DNA from: Enterobacter asburiae
Lineage (GTDB): Bacteria; Pseudomonadota; Gammaproteobacteria; Enterobacterales; Enterobacteriaceae
DNA length: 64,000 nucleotides
Direction: 5' to 3'
Assembly: GCF_007035645.1 (NCBI RefSeq)
Contig: NZ_AP019632.1
Location: 1,178,001-1,242,000 of the forward strand
In this document: one piece after another, positions 49,174 to 58,521 of the stretch
Numbering within the stretch: position 1 is the stretch's first letter
Layout of the letters: every line of letters begins with the position of its first letter
Translations under genes and position numbers: made by a program
Notes under the pieces: model-generated
Database searches by the model: none
What the model saw: only the letters and a program-made list of their open reading frames with translations
What the model was told of the DNA's origin: nothing

Positions 49174-50139
49174 ATGACAAAGTATGCTTTGGTAGGTGAT
49201 GTGGGCGGCACGAACGCGCGCCTCGCATTGTGCGATGTTAGTAGCGGTGAGATTTCCCGGGCGAAAACCTATTCCGGGCTGGATTATCCAAGCCTTGAGG
49301 CCGTTGTCCGCGTCTATCTGGAAGAGCATCAGGTGAGCGTTGAAGACGGCTGCATCGCTATTGCCTGCCCGATAACCGGCGACTGGGTCGCAATGACCAA
49401 CCATACCTGGGCATTCTCCATCGCCGAGATGAAAAAAAACCTCGGTTTTTCGCATCTTGAAATCATCAATGACTTTACCGCGGTGTCCATGGCGATCCCA
49501 ATGCTGAAGCCAGAGCATCTGATCCAGTTTGGCGGCGCTGAACCGGTCGAAGGCAAGCCGATTGCGGTTTACGGGGCCGGTACCGGCCTCGGCGTGTCGC
49601 ATCTGGTGCATGTTGCTCAGCGCTGGGTGAGCCTGCCGGGTGAAGGCGGCCACGTAGACTTTGCGCCAAACAGCGAAGAAGAGGGCATTATCCTCGAAGA
49701 GTTACGCGCTGAGATCGGCCATGTCTCCGCCGAGCGCGTCCTTTCAGGTCCGGGGCTGGTGAATCTGTACCGCGCGATTGTGAAATCAGACGGTCGTCTG
49801 CCGGAAAACCTGCAGCCGAAAGACGTCACCGAACGCGCGCTGGCGGACAGCTGCATTGACTGTCGTCGTGCCCTGTCGCTGTTCTGCGTGATCATGGGTC
49901 GTTTCGGCGGCAACCTGGCGCTGACGCTGGGCACCTTCGGTGGGGTCTATATCGCGGGCGGGATCGTACCGCGCTTCCTCGACTTCTTTAAAGCCTCGGG
50001 CTTCCGCGGCGGGTTTGAAGATAAAGGGCGTTTCAGAAGTTACGTGCAGGACATTCCGGTTTATCTGATCGTGCATGATAACCCGGGACTGCTGGGTTCC
50101 GGGGCCCATCTGCGTCAGGTTCTCGGTCAAATCCTCTGA
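49174..50139 (+). CDS. glk: Glucokinase Glk
   Basis: A 321-residue hexokinase-fold enzyme phosphorylating free cytoplasmic glucose. The N-terminal phosphate loop is [16 protein letters not shown], the sugar-binding Asp is in IINDFTAVS, and the [11 protein letters not shown] and [10 protein letters not shown] motifs are clear. The length matches E. coli. In E. coli fryABC-ypdEF lie on its downstream side; here ypdB follows after about 35 bases. Confidence 0.96.
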   Translation: MTKYALVGDVGGTNARLALCDVSSGEISRAKTYSGLDYPSLEAVVRVYLEEHQVSVEDGCIAIACPITGDWVAMTNHTWAFSIAEMKKNLGFSHLEIINDFTAVSMAIPMLKPEHLIQFGGAEPVEGKPIAVYGAGTGLGVSHLVHVAQRWVSLPGEGGHVDFAPNSEEEGIILEELRAEIGHVSAERVLSGPGLVNLYRAIVKSDGRLPENLQPKDVTERALADSCIDCRRALSLFCVIMGRFGGNLALTLGTFGGVYIAGGIVPRFLDFFKASGFRGGFEDKGRFRSYVQDIPVYLIVHDNPGLLGSGAHLRQVLGQIL

Positions 50140-50145
50140 TGCAGA

Positions 50146-50167
50146 GCCCTCTCCCGCGGGAGAGGGC
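50146..50167. terminator. Repeat hairpin between glk and ypdB
   Basis: GCCCTCTCCC and GGGAGAGGGC pair perfectly around GC, followed by GTTTTC. Same repeat family as at 14984 and 19503, here between convergent genes. Confidence 0.75.
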
Positions 50168-50174
50168 GTTTTCT

Positions 50175-50906
50175 TTACAGGTGCATCAGCTGACGAAACT
50201 CTTTCACCTTGCTGCGGCTTACCGGCACCTGAAAATCCAGATCCTTCAGACGCAAAATGTAGGTGTTGTTAAACCACGGTTCGATCTCGCGGATTTTGTT
50301 TAAATTTACGCAAAACGACCGGTGGCAGCGGAAAAAGTGTGCTGTCGGCAGCTTGCTGCAGAATTCGGTAATGTTCATCGCCATCACGTACGATTCCCGC
50401 CGCGTATAGACAAACGTCATCTTTTCGTGCGCTTCGGCGTAATAGATATCGTTGACCGGCGTCACGATGATGCGCTCGTCTTTGACCAGATTAATGGTGT
50501 CGTTTTCGCGTACCATTGGGGTGGCGCTAGCGGGAGCGGTCTGCTGCTGCCATGCGGCTTCCAGCTTTTGCAGCATGCTGACAATCCGCGACTCCTGATA
50601 AGGCTTAAGAATATAGTCAAACGCCTCCAGCTCGAAGGCCTCTACGGCGTGCTCTTTCCAGGCGGTAACGAAAACGATAAACGGCTTATGGGCAAACTGA
50701 TTGATGTTTTGCGCCAGCAATACGCCATCCAGCGACGGGATATTGATATCCAGGAAAATCGCATCGACCCGGTTATGCTGCAAAAATTTCAGTACGTCCA
50801 GACCATCATCAAACGTGCCTACAATCTCCATCTGGCTGTGGGTTTTGATAATCCAGGTGAGCTCCTGCTGAGCCAGGAATTCATCTTCTACGATGATAAC
50901 TTTCAT
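50175..50906 (-). CDS. ypdB: Response regulator YpdB (PyrR), LytTR family
   Basis: A 243-residue regulator. The receiver domain is at residues 1-115 with the phospho-acceptor Asp in AIFLDINIPSLDG and Lys in FVTAWKEH. A linker rich in Gln/Ala follows, then a LytTR DNA-binding domain (HFFRCHRSFCVNLNKI). In E. coli YpdAB responds to pyruvate and activates yhjX. The start is 3 bases after the ypdA stop. Confidence 0.93.
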   Translation of the reverse strand: MKVIIVEDEFLAQQELTWIIKTHSQMEIVGTFDDGLDVLKFLQHNRVDAIFLDINIPSLDGVLLAQNINQFAHKPFIVFVTAWKEHAVEAFELEAFDYILKPYQESRIVSMLQKLEAAWQQQTAPASATPMVRENDTINLVKDERIIVTPVNDIYYAEAHEKMTFVYTRRESYVMAMNITEFCSKLPTAHFFRCHRSFCVNLNKIREIEPWFNNTYILRLKDLDFQVPVSRSKVKEFRQLMHL

Positions 50907-50909
50907 GGG

Positions 50910-52616
50910 TTACTCCACCTGGGGCAACAGTGATGTCGTCGTATGCGCGCGCGAGCGCGCATTCGGGACGTAAAAAGCAATTTCGGTGCCCGGCTCAAGA
51001 CGTTGAATATGCAGACCGTCGCCGTAAAGCAGCTTGACCCGGTGGTGCACGTTCAGCAGACCGATTTTATTCCCCGGCATCTCGTTAGACTCCACGCGCT
51101 CAATGACTTTTGGATCAATCCCGTGGCCGGTATCGCGCACGGCAATCCGCACCCGGTTGCCGCTTTCGGTGACGCTAATGGTGACGACGCCTTTGCCTTT
51201 ACAGGGCTGAATACCGTGAACAATCGCGTTTTCGACCAGCGGCTGAATAAGCAGGCTCGGGATCACGCAGTTGACCTCTTCATCAATATCGTAAATGACC
51301 GTGAGCTTGTCGCCAAAGCGGGCCTGCTCAATCGCGATGTAGTCCTTGATCTGATACAGCTCTTTTTTGATGTCGATCTGCTCGTCATCTTTCAGCTCGA
51401 TGTTGTAGCGCAGATAGCGCGACAGGTTAAAAATCAGCTGGCGCGCGGTGTCCGGATTAAGGCGAATGGACGAGGAGATAGCGTTCAGCGCGTTAAACAG
51501 GAAATGGGGATTGATTTTACTCTGCAGCGCGCGCAGCTCTGCCTTATTTGCCATCTCGCGCAGCTGTTCCGCCCGCGAAACCTCAAGCTGGGTGGAGATT
51601 ATCTGCGACAGGCCGATGGCCATCTCCTGCAGCGTCGAGGTGATCTGATGCGCGTGGCAATAATAAATTTTCAGCGTGCCCGTCACGACGCCTTTCTCCC
51701 ACAGCGGGATGACCAGCATCGAGTGGATTTCCGGCGTTCGGTGGGCTTCATCATTGTTTTTAATAATGATTTTACCGTAGTTAATCGCCTGTCTGGTGGT
51801 CGGGCTTATGGTGTCATCGTTGTCGCGATAGTTGTGCTCCCCGACGCCAACGTAGGCCAGCACGTGGTCAATATTGGTGATGGCGACGGCGTCAGCGTGG
51901 ATGTCATGGCGAATGATCTCGCAGACCTGACGCAACGATTCCGCGTTAACGTGGCGGAAGAGAGGCAGCGTTTTGTTGGCGATATCCAGCGCCAGCTTGG
52001 CCTGACGGGCGGCGCTGGCCTCTTTTTCCCCTTCAACGCTTTGCACCAGCAGCACGATAAAACCGATGCACACGCTGCCCAGGATCATCGGAATACCGAT
52101 TTTCGAGACGATATCCAGCCCCAGCTCGGTGGTGGGAGCCCAGACGACGACCAGGATCATGGTCAGCGTTTCGCACACCATGCCTGCGACGATCCCGGCG
52201 CGCCAGCGCTGTTTTTTCGGTATTTTGCGGCTGATCCAGCCGGAAAGCACCCCGGCGATAATGCTGGTGATAAAGCACGGCACCGCCGTTACGCCACCGA
52301 TATCAATCAGATAGCGGTGCGTCCCGGCAATCAGGCCGGTGATAACGCCCACCCACGGACCAAACAAAATCCCGCCGGACATGACGGCGATAATGCGCAC
52401 GTTAACCAGCGAACCCTCTACCGGCACGCCGGACCAGGTGCTGAACAGGGCGAACAGCGAAAAGATGGCGGTAACGGCCAGTAGCTCTTTTGGCGAGTGG
52501 GCTGATTTGTGCAGCAGCTCGCGAAACAGGCGAATGCGAATGAGGAAGAACAGGCAAATCAGCATTAATGCCGCACGGTCAAAAACCGCCAGCAGCATAG
52601 TGAATATTTCGTGCAC
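50910..52616 (-). CDS. ypdA: Sensor histidine kinase YpdA (PyrS), LytS family
   Basis: A 568-residue membrane kinase. The N-terminal 5TM-5TMR_LYT sensor (residues about 5-200) is followed by a GAF domain (about 225-350). A His-kinase domain has the phospho-acceptor in [19 protein letters not shown], and an HATPase part has [16 protein letters not shown] and DTGHGID. It works with YpdB and is linked to high external pyruvate in E. coli. It is the first gene of the pair. Confidence 0.93.
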   Translation of the reverse strand: MHEIFTMLLAVFDRAALMLICLFFLIRIRLFRELLHKSAHSPKELLAVTAIFSLFALFSTWSGVPVEGSLVNVRIIAVMSGGILFGPWVGVITGLIAGTHRYLIDIGGVTAVPCFITSIIAGVLSGWISRKIPKKQRWRAGIVAGMVCETLTMILVVVWAPTTELGLDIVSKIGIPMILGSVCIGFIVLLVQSVEGEKEASAARQAKLALDIANKTLPLFRHVNAESLRQVCEIIRHDIHADAVAITNIDHVLAYVGVGEHNYRDNDDTISPTTRQAINYGKIIIKNNDEAHRTPEIHSMLVIPLWEKGVVTGTLKIYYCHAHQITSTLQEMAIGLSQIISTQLEVSRAEQLREMANKAELRALQSKINPHFLFNALNAISSSIRLNPDTARQLIFNLSRYLRYNIELKDDEQIDIKKELYQIKDYIAIEQARFGDKLTVIYDIDEEVNCVIPSLLIQPLVENAIVHGIQPCKGKGVVTISVTESGNRVRIAVRDTGHGIDPKVIERVESNEMPGNKIGLLNVHHRVKLLYGDGLHIQRLEPGTEIAFYVPNARSRAHTTTSLLPQVE

Positions 52617-53002
52617 GAGTAGACCTGGGAAAACGGGAAAGAACCATGATAAAAAACCTGGCGCGTATTGACCAGCTATCCGTCAGGTTTATCAAATGAG
52701 GAAAAACCATAATTTTGAAAGGGGATTATCTGGCGATGACCGAGGCGTCCTGTTTTTTTCTGAACGGCGAATCATCAGGTAACTGGTTTGATATCATCCT
52801 GTTAAATAACAGCTATCAGACAGCCTATCCCGAAACAGGGGCTTCCGCTTTTAGGCGCAGCCGAGTTCCGGTTTTTAGTCGAGCGCTTTTTTTTCATTTC
52901 CCTCTCGACAGCATGATTTTTTTCAGGTTATTTTCTAAACATGCCACATCAGTGGCAGCGTCGCTCGGACGGTCCGGGCGCTAACGTTAATCTGAGGAAT
53001 CT
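52617..53002. other. Intergenic region between ypdA and alaC
   Basis: 386 bases between divergent genes with no supportable ORF. It contains two T-rich tracts (T8 at about 52886-52893 and T7 at about 52915-52922) and a CGGAC/GTCCG inverted repeat near 52967-52977. A small RNA is possible but no promoter-terminator pair was established. Confidence 0.45.
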
Positions 53003-54241
53003 ATGGCTGAATTCAGTCCTGAACGCCGTTTTACGCGTATCGATCGTCTCCCCCCTTATGTTTTCAATATCACTGCTGAACTGAAAATGGCTGCGCGTCG
53101 GCGTGGCGAAGATATTATCGATTTCAGCATGGGTAACCCTGACGGCCCAACGCCACCGCATATCGTTGAAAAGCTCTGCACGGTTGCCCAGCGCCCGGAT
53201 ACGCACGGCTACTCGACCTCTCGCGGTATTCCCAGGTTACGTCGCGCGATCTCGCGCTGGTATCAGGATCGCTATCAGGTTGATATCGATCCGGAAAGTG
53301 AAGCGATTGTCACCATCGGCTCGAAAGAGGGGCTGGCACACCTGATGCTGGCCACGCTGGATCATGGCGACACGGTGCTGGTGCCTAATCCAAGCTATCC
53401 GATCCATATCTACGGTGCGGTAATTGCCGGGGCGCAGGTCCGTTCTGTGCCGCTGGTGGAAGGTGTCGATTTCTTTAACGAACTGGAACGTGCGATTCGC
53501 GAAAGCTATCCGAAACCCAAGATGATGATCCTCGGTTTCCCGTCGAACCCAACGGCGCAGTGCGTGGAGCTTGATTTCTTCGAGAAAGTTGTCGCCCTGG
53601 CCAAGCGTTATGACGTGCTGGTGGTTCACGATTTAGCCTATGCAGATATCGTCTATGACGGCTGGAAAGCCCCGTCGATTATGCAGGTCCCGGGCGCGCG
53701 TGATGTGGCGGTAGAGTTCTTCACCCTGTCGAAAAGCTACAACATGGCGGGCTGGCGCATTGGCTTTATGGTGGGTAACAAAACGCTGGTGAGTGCCCTG
53801 GCGCGCATTAAGAGTTACCACGACTACGGTACCTTCACGCCGCTGCAGGTCGCCGCTATCGCTGCCCTGGAAGGCGACCAGCAGTGCGTCCACGAGATTG
53901 CCGCCCAGTATAAGCGCCGCCGCGACGTGCTGGTAAAGGGGTTGCATGAAGCGGGCTGGATGGTGGAAATGCCGAAGGCGTCTATGTACGTCTGGGCGAA
54001 AATTCCGGAGCCCTATGCGGCGATGGGATCGCTGGAGTTTGCTAAAAAGCTGCTTCAGGATGCAAAGGTGTGTGTCTCGCCTGGCATTGGATTCGGTGAT
54101 TATGGCGACACCCATGTGCGATTTGCCCTGATTGAAAACAGCGACCGTATTCGTCAGGCGGTGAGGGGCATCAAGAGTATGTTCCGGGCCGACGGTCTTC
54201 TGACCTCAAAGAGCGTCGCTGAACATCCCGCGTCGTCATGA
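53003..54241 (+). CDS. alaC: Glutamate-pyruvate aminotransferase AlaC
   Basis: A 412-residue class I PLP aminotransferase making alanine from pyruvate and glutamate, the same length as E. coli AlaC. The PLP lysine is in [19 protein letters not shown], the cofactor Asp/Tyr in [14 protein letters not shown], and the substrate arginine in THVRFALIE. It stands beside the pyruvate-sensing ypdAB pair, a sensible metabolic neighbour. Confidence 0.95.
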   Translation: MAEFSPERRFTRIDRLPPYVFNITAELKMAARRRGEDIIDFSMGNPDGPTPPHIVEKLCTVAQRPDTHGYSTSRGIPRLRRAISRWYQDRYQVDIDPESEAIVTIGSKEGLAHLMLATLDHGDTVLVPNPSYPIHIYGAVIAGAQVRSVPLVEGVDFFNELERAIRESYPKPKMMILGFPSNPTAQCVELDFFEKVVALAKRYDVLVVHDLAYADIVYDGWKAPSIMQVPGARDVAVEFFTLSKSYNMAGWRIGFMVGNKTLVSALARIKSYHDYGTFTPLQVAAIAALEGDQQCVHEIAAQYKRRRDVLVKGLHEAGWMVEMPKASMYVWAKIPEPYAAMGSLEFAKKLLQDAKVCVSPGIGFGDYGDTHVRFALIENSDRIRQAVRGIKSMFRADGLLTSKSVAEHPASS

Positions 54242-54243
54242 CA

Positions 54244-54278
54244 TAAAAAAACAGGAGCCGTTGGCTCCTGTTTTTTTG
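54244..54278. terminator. Bidirectional terminator between alaC and ypdK
   Basis: ACAGGAGCC and GGCTCCTGT pair around GTT, with A7 and T7 runs. Confidence 0.9.
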
Positions 54279-54293
54279 ACTGCATGTTCTTCA

Positions 54294-54365
54294 CTAGATC
54301 ATCAGGGCAAAGGTTCCGGCCCAGACTAAAACAATCACCGAAATGCCCATAAAGAAATATTTCAC
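54294..54365 (-). CDS. ypdK: YpdK, 23-residue membrane microprotein
   Basis: Reading from a GTG at 54365 gives M-K-Y-F-F-M-G-I-S and then a hydrophobic run ending AGTFALMI, then TAG. It has the length and nearly the sequence of E. coli YpdK, a small inner-membrane protein of unknown role. GGAG lies about 9 bases before the GTG. A nearby ATG (54371) is in another frame. It lies between alaC and lpxP as in E. coli and is too small for ordinary gene callers. Confidence 0.85.
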   Translation of the reverse strand: MKYFFMGISVIVLVWAGTFALMI

Positions 54366-54684
54366 GTTTCATCGCTCCGCGTATCTTGTGGTACGCATTT
54401 AAAAACAGAGTCCACCTGATTATAGAGAACTGAAATCCGGTCAAAACGGAAATGAGAATTTTCCCGTTATGCCGTTAACTCCAGCTCAGAATTCTGTGCT
54501 TTCCTGTTGCCAGACGGCGCTAATGTACGCTTAAAAATGAGGGGTGACAAGAGGGATTTTTTTAAATAATTTCCGTCACTTACGAGTGTCGTGGAACGGC
54601 GACAGTTTGATTTCACTTCGCAATAAATTCACTTTGGGCGACGCATTAAAAGACAGTTACTCAGCGGGAAGACAGGTGATTGAA
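54366..54684. other. Intergenic region between ypdK and lpxP terminator
   Basis: About 320 bases with the ypdK promoter expected on the minus strand. The 60-codon plus-strand ORF 54544-54726 has no recognisable similarity and overlaps the lpxP terminator. Nothing else supportable was seen. Confidence 0.4.
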
Positions 54685-54713
54685 AAGGTTAGTTTCTTAG
54701 CGAAACTAACCTT
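54685..54713 (-). terminator. lpxP terminator hairpin
   Basis: AAGGTTAGTTTC and GAAACTAACCTT form a perfect 12-base-pair stem around a 5-base loop, 10 bases beyond the lpxP stop. A 10-base palindrome (CTTCATGAAG, 54711-54720) overlaps its base. On the minus strand the stem is followed by TTTTC. Confidence 0.75.
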
Positions 54714-54722
54714 CATGAAGGG

Positions 54723-55640
54723 CTAAATATAGAGCGAGGCTTCGCCAAGAGGGCGGGTTTTGAAACGACGATGCATCCACAGATATTGCTCTGGCGCGCG
54801 CATGATTTCAGTTTCGATGACTTTATTGATAAACGCGGCCGCTTCGCACTCGTTTTCCGGATAGTTAGCCATTTCAGGGGAGATGTGCAGGCGGTAGCCT
54901 GACTTATCTGCTTTTCTCACCATCGTCACGGTCAGCATGGAAGCACCAGACAGACGCGAAATGACAAACGTACCGTTAGTCGTCGCAACGTCTTTCACCG
55001 CAAAGAAAGGCGCAAAGCTGCTGCCTTTACGTCCATAATCCTGATCGGGTGCAAACCAGACGGCTTCTCCTTTCTTGAGAGCACCGACCATACCGCGCAG
55101 GTTATTACGGCTGATCATCGCCTTATTGGAACGCATACGGCCTCGCGTCTGCACCCATTCCATAAGCGCACTGTTGTGCGGTCTGTAGGTTGCCATCATT
55201 GGCTGGCAAAGCCCCATCACGCGGCCGCCCAGCTCCAGCGACATAAAGTGAACGCCGACGACCATCACGCCGCGTTTTTGCATCTGCGCGCGTTTAAGGT
55301 TATCCAGGCCTTCCACGTCAAACCATTTGCGGACACGTTCATCTGGCCAGAACCATGCCATGCCGGTTTCAAGCAGCGCCATGCCGATAGACTTGAAGTT
55401 TTCAGCGATGAGTTTCTCACGCTCCTCTGCATTGTACTGCGGAAAACAAAGCTCAATATTTTTACGCGCGATGGATTCGCGACGTTTCAGGAAAACGCGG
55501 GAAGCGCTGCCCAGTTTTGACCCCAGCAAGCGCAGGACAGGGTACGGAAGTTGAACCAGCAACCAGAGTACGCCAAGGCCAAACCATGTAAACCAGTAAC
55601 GCGGGTGTAAAAACGCACGTTGAAATTTGGATTGAGACAA
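54723..55640 (-). CDS. lpxP: Palmitoleoyl transferase LpxP
   Basis: A 305-residue inner-membrane lipid A acyltransferase. In E. coli it adds palmitoleate to Kdo2-lipid IVA at low temperature in place of LpxL's laurate. The acyltransferase HX4D-type site is weak but GVMVVGVHFMSLELGG carries the conserved His. One membrane segment is near residues 18-40. There is no ATG at the aligned start: the best choice is TTG at 55640 (M/L-S-Q-S-K-F-Q-R), with ATT one codon earlier as an alternative. The longer frame upstream adds 53 unrelated residues. Confidence 0.9.
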   Translation of the reverse strand: MSQSKFQRAFLHPRYWFTWFGLGVLWLLVQLPYPVLRLLGSKLGSASRVFLKRRESIARKNIELCFPQYNAEEREKLIAENFKSIGMALLETGMAWFWPDERVRKWFDVEGLDNLKRAQMQKRGVMVVGVHFMSLELGGRVMGLCQPMMATYRPHNSALMEWVQTRGRMRSNKAMISRNNLRGMVGALKKGEAVWFAPDQDYGRKGSSFAPFFAVKDVATTNGTFVISRLSGASMLTVTMVRKADKSGYRLHISPEMANYPENECEAAAFINKVIETEIMRAPEQYLWMHRRFKTRPLGEASLYI

Positions 55641-56428
55641 AATAGTAGAACCTATGTGAAGCCTGTAAAGGTAGCGCAGAGTTTGCGATACGACGTGCCG
55701 ATAAGACCGTTCTTCAAGGTGATGGTTGCAGGCTTTACCGAACTTTACTGCGGCGTTGCCTGGCCACTGCTGATTTGGGCGGGCGGCGTAATGTAGCACC
55801 GTTATACGATATGTGCTATTACTCGTTTTTGATTAAAAAAGCGGCGATCCGGGAGGTGTTTGATTTTACACTGTATAAACTCCAGAAGGGAGAGCAGTTC
55901 TCATGCCTGAGAGGAGAACTGAAGTCTTTGCGCAAAGAGGAGTGGGCAGACAAAAGAGCAGCAGTGTTTATTTTCGGACCCGCATCTACATTTTATTTTC
56001 CTTCGAATAATAAATAAGAATTTTCTTTGTGAAAATTCTTATTTATTATTCATGTTATCAATCAATTCGTCACTCTTCTTCATTCATTAACCTCTGTCAT
56101 TTATCTGCTTGCAATAACCTGTTGCCGTTCCTTCATCTTTTTTTAATATCATGTTGTGATGCAAATCAAAACAAGATGGTTTTATTAGCATCTCTCTGGC
56201 TGCGATCCTTTTTACGGTGCAAATATTCGCTTTGTGTGAAAAAAGCAGTGTCTTTCCCTGAGCTGAACGGATAATCCGTAATAATATCTTAGTGGAAAAT
56301 TCTTAAGAAATTTCTCATTGCGGATAAATGATCTGTGTATTTGATTTTACATCGATCATTATTCTAATATTGCGCATCAAGAACGATACCGTGAAGTTGG
56401 CGTAGCAAAAACAAAGAGGGATGATGAG
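55641..56428. other. Structured gap between lpxP and the T6SS cluster
   Basis: 788 bases without a supportable gene. It should hold the lpxP promoter (minus strand) and the T6SS promoter (plus strand). Notable parts: CAGTTCTC/GAGAACTG hairpin (55895-55921), 14-base palindrome TCTTTGCGCAAAGA (55925-55938), the 21-base inverted repeat at 56005-56051, and palindrome TTCTTAAGAA (56300-56309). The last 430 bases are strongly AT-rich, as in horizontally acquired or H-NS-bound DNA. No clear Fur, sigma-54 or sigma-70 site was settled. Confidence 0.6.
56005..56051. repeat. 21-base perfect inverted repeat
   Basis: Arms 56005-56025 and 56031-56051 are exactly complementary and enclose the loop TTTGT. 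The arms are AT-rich (GAATAATAAATAAG followed by AATTTTC). The word GAAAATTCTTA of the right arm recurs at 56295-56305. Confidence 0.95.
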
Positions 56429-56926
56429 ATGGCTGACAGTTTTCAGAATGAGGTGCCTAAGGCACGTATTAACCTTAAGCTTGACCTGCATACAGGCGGG
56501 GCAAGCAAGAAAATGGAATTACCGCTGAAATTACTGGTTGCGGGTGATTTCAGTAATGGGCAAGAGTCTGCTCAAATATCTGAGCGTGAGAAAGTTAACA
56601 TCACGAAAAATAATTTCGACAGTGTTCTTTCTGAATACTCCCCAAAACTTAATCTAACCGTTAAAAATACGCTCTCTGATGATGGTGGTGAGGAAAATGT
56701 TCAGCTGACTTTCCAGAGCATGAAAGATTTCACGCCAGAGCAGGTGGCTGCTCAGATACCGCAGCTGAAGGCGATGCTGGCGATGCGCAACTTGCTTCGC
56801 GATCTGAAGGCCAATTTGCTGGATAACCAGACTTTCCGAAAAGAGCTGGAAAAAATCCTTCTGGACCAGTCGCTTAGTGCTGAACTGAGAAATGAACTAT
56901 CCGCACTGGCATCAAGAAAATCGTAA
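56429..56926 (+). CDS. tssB: T6SS sheath protein TssB (VipA)
   Basis: A 165-residue small sheath subunit that pairs with TssC to build the contractile tail sheath in the cytoplasm. Family marks: VPKARINLKLDLHTGG, LPLKLLVAGDFS and the C-terminal MKDFTPEQVAAQIPQLKAML segment. Full family length. It is the first gene of the cluster with a GAGGGATGATGAG leader; tssC follows after about 38 bases. Confidence 0.95.
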   Translation: MADSFQNEVPKARINLKLDLHTGGASKKMELPLKLLVAGDFSNGQESAQISEREKVNITKNNFDSVLSEYSPKLNLTVKNTLSDDGGEENVQLTFQSMKDFTPEQVAAQIPQLKAMLAMRNLLRDLKANLLDNQTFRKELEKILLDQSLSAELRNELSALASRKS

Positions 56927-56964
56927 CCATCACGCTGTTTTAACGGATTAAACAAGGAATGCTC

Positions 56965-58503
56965 ATGTCTGTACAAAATAATATTGCCGGTAGTGAAAGC
57001 GTGGTGCTGGAACGTCCTGCTGCGGGTGGGGTTTACGCCTCCCTGTTTGAGAAAATCAATCTGAATCCTGTCTCTGAGTTGAGCGCATTAGACCTCTGGC
57101 AAGATGCGCAGGCGATGTCAGATGCAACCGCTGATGAGCGTCTGACTGCAGGTATGCAAGTCTTTCTGGAATGTCTGACCAAAGCAGGCGCGAAGGTCGA
57201 AAAACTGGATAAAAGCCTTATCGATCATCACATCGCTGAGCTCGATTACCAGATCAGCCGCCAGCTGGACGCGGTTATGCACCATGACGAGTTTCAGGCG
57301 GTCGAAAGCCTGTGGCGTGGGGTGAAATCACTGATTGATAAAACAGATTTTCGCCAGAACGTGAAAATTGAGCTTCTGAGTATGTCCAAAGAAGACCTGC
57401 GGCAGGACTTTGAAGATACCCCGGAAATCATCCAGAGTGGTCTGTATAAACACACCTACATTGATGAATATGATACTCCAGGCGGCGAGCCGATTGCGGC
57501 ACTGATTTCCGCTTACGAGTTTGATGCTTCAGCGCAGGATGTCGCTCTGCTTCGCAACATCTCTAAGGTATCCGCTGCTGCACATATGCCGTTTATCGGC
57601 TCAGCAGGCCCGAAATTCTTCCTTAAAGAGTCCATGGAAGACGTCGCGGCGATTAAAGATATTGGTAATTATTTTGACCGCGCAGAGTACATCAAGTGGA
57701 AATCGTTCCGCGATACTGATGACGCTCGCTACATCGGCCTGGTCATGCCGCGCGTATTGGGACGTTTGCCGTATGGCCCGGACACCGTTCCGGTTCGCAG
57801 CTTCAACTATGTCGAAGAAGTCAAAGGTCCCGATCACGACAAATACCTGTGGACCAATGCATCGTTTGCCTTCGCGTCCAACATGGTGCGCAGCTTTATC
57901 AATAATGGCTGGTGTGTACAAATCCGTGGCCCGCAGGCTGGTGGTGCGGTTCAGGACCTGCCTATCCATCTGTACGATCTCGGTACCGGCAATCAGGTAA
58001 AAATCCCGAGTGAAGTGATGATTCCTGAAACCCGTGAATTCGAATTCGCGAATCTGGGCTTCATTCCTTTGTCCTACTACAAAAACCGCGACTACGCGTG
58101 CTTCTTCTCAGCCAACTCAACTCAGAAACCGGCGCTGTACGACACCGCTGATGCGACGGCTAACAGCCGCATCAACGCCCGTCTTCCGTACATCTTCCTG
58201 CTGTCGCGTATCGCCCATTACCTGAAGCTGATTCAGCGCGAGAACATTGGTACCACGAAGGACCGCCGACTGCTGGAGCTGGAGCTGAACACGTGGGTCC
58301 GCAGCCTGGTGACCGAAATGACCGATCCGGGCGACGAGTTGCAGGCTTCTCACCCGCTGCGCGACGCGAAGGTGGTAGTGGAAGACATCGAAGACAACCC
58401 GGGCTTCTTCCGCGTGAAGCTGTACGCCGTGCCGCACTTCCAGGTGGAGGGCATGGACGTCAATCTGTCGCTGGTTTCCCAGATGCCGAAAGCGAAATCG
58501 TAA
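56965..58503 (+). CDS. tssC: T6SS sheath protein TssC (VipB)
   Basis: A 512-residue large sheath subunit. Family marks: DAVMHHDEFQAVESLWRGVK, GLVMPRVLGRLPYG and FEFANLGFIPLSYYKNRDYACFF. The ATG at 56965 is preferred over that at 56959 because AAGGA lies 7 bases before it. The N-terminus should interact with ClpV for sheath recycling. It is adjacent to tssK. Confidence 0.95.
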   Translation: MSVQNNIAGSESVVLERPAAGGVYASLFEKINLNPVSELSALDLWQDAQAMSDATADERLTAGMQVFLECLTKAGAKVEKLDKSLIDHHIAELDYQISRQLDAVMHHDEFQAVESLWRGVKSLIDKTDFRQNVKIELLSMSKEDLRQDFEDTPEIIQSGLYKHTYIDEYDTPGGEPIAALISAYEFDASAQDVALLRNISKVSAAAHMPFIGSAGPKFFLKESMEDVAAIKDIGNYFDRAEYIKWKSFRDTDDARYIGLVMPRVLGRLPYGPDTVPVRSFNYVEEVKGPDHDKYLWTNASFAFASNMVRSFINNGWCVQIRGPQAGGAVQDLPIHLYDLGTGNQVKIPSEVMIPETREFEFANLGFIPLSYYKNRDYACFFSANSTQKPALYDTADATANSRINARLPYIFLLSRIAHYLKLIQRENIGTTKDRRLLELELNTWVRSLVTEMTDPGDELQASHPLRDAKVVVEDIEDNPGFFRVKLYAVPHFQVEGMDVNLSLVSQMPKAKS

Positions 58504-58521
58504 GGCGAGAGGAAATCAGGG

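Noticed and set aside
54544-54726. 60-codon plus-strand ORF between ypdK and lpxP
   Set aside because: It overlaps the lpxP terminator stem, has no recognisable similarity and lacks a strong ribosome site.
55775-56017. 80-codon ORF in the lpxP-tssB gap
   Set aside because: It crosses several palindromes, looks random in composition, and no family was recognised.
56029-56274. 81-codon ORF just before tssB
   Set aside because: It starts inside the arm of the 21-base inverted repeat and its composition follows the AT-rich base content.
56052-56428. Fur box or sigma-54 promoter for the T6SS
   Set aside because: Only partial matches (around ATCGATCATTATTC and TTGGCGTAGC) were found; neither meets the consensus well enough.
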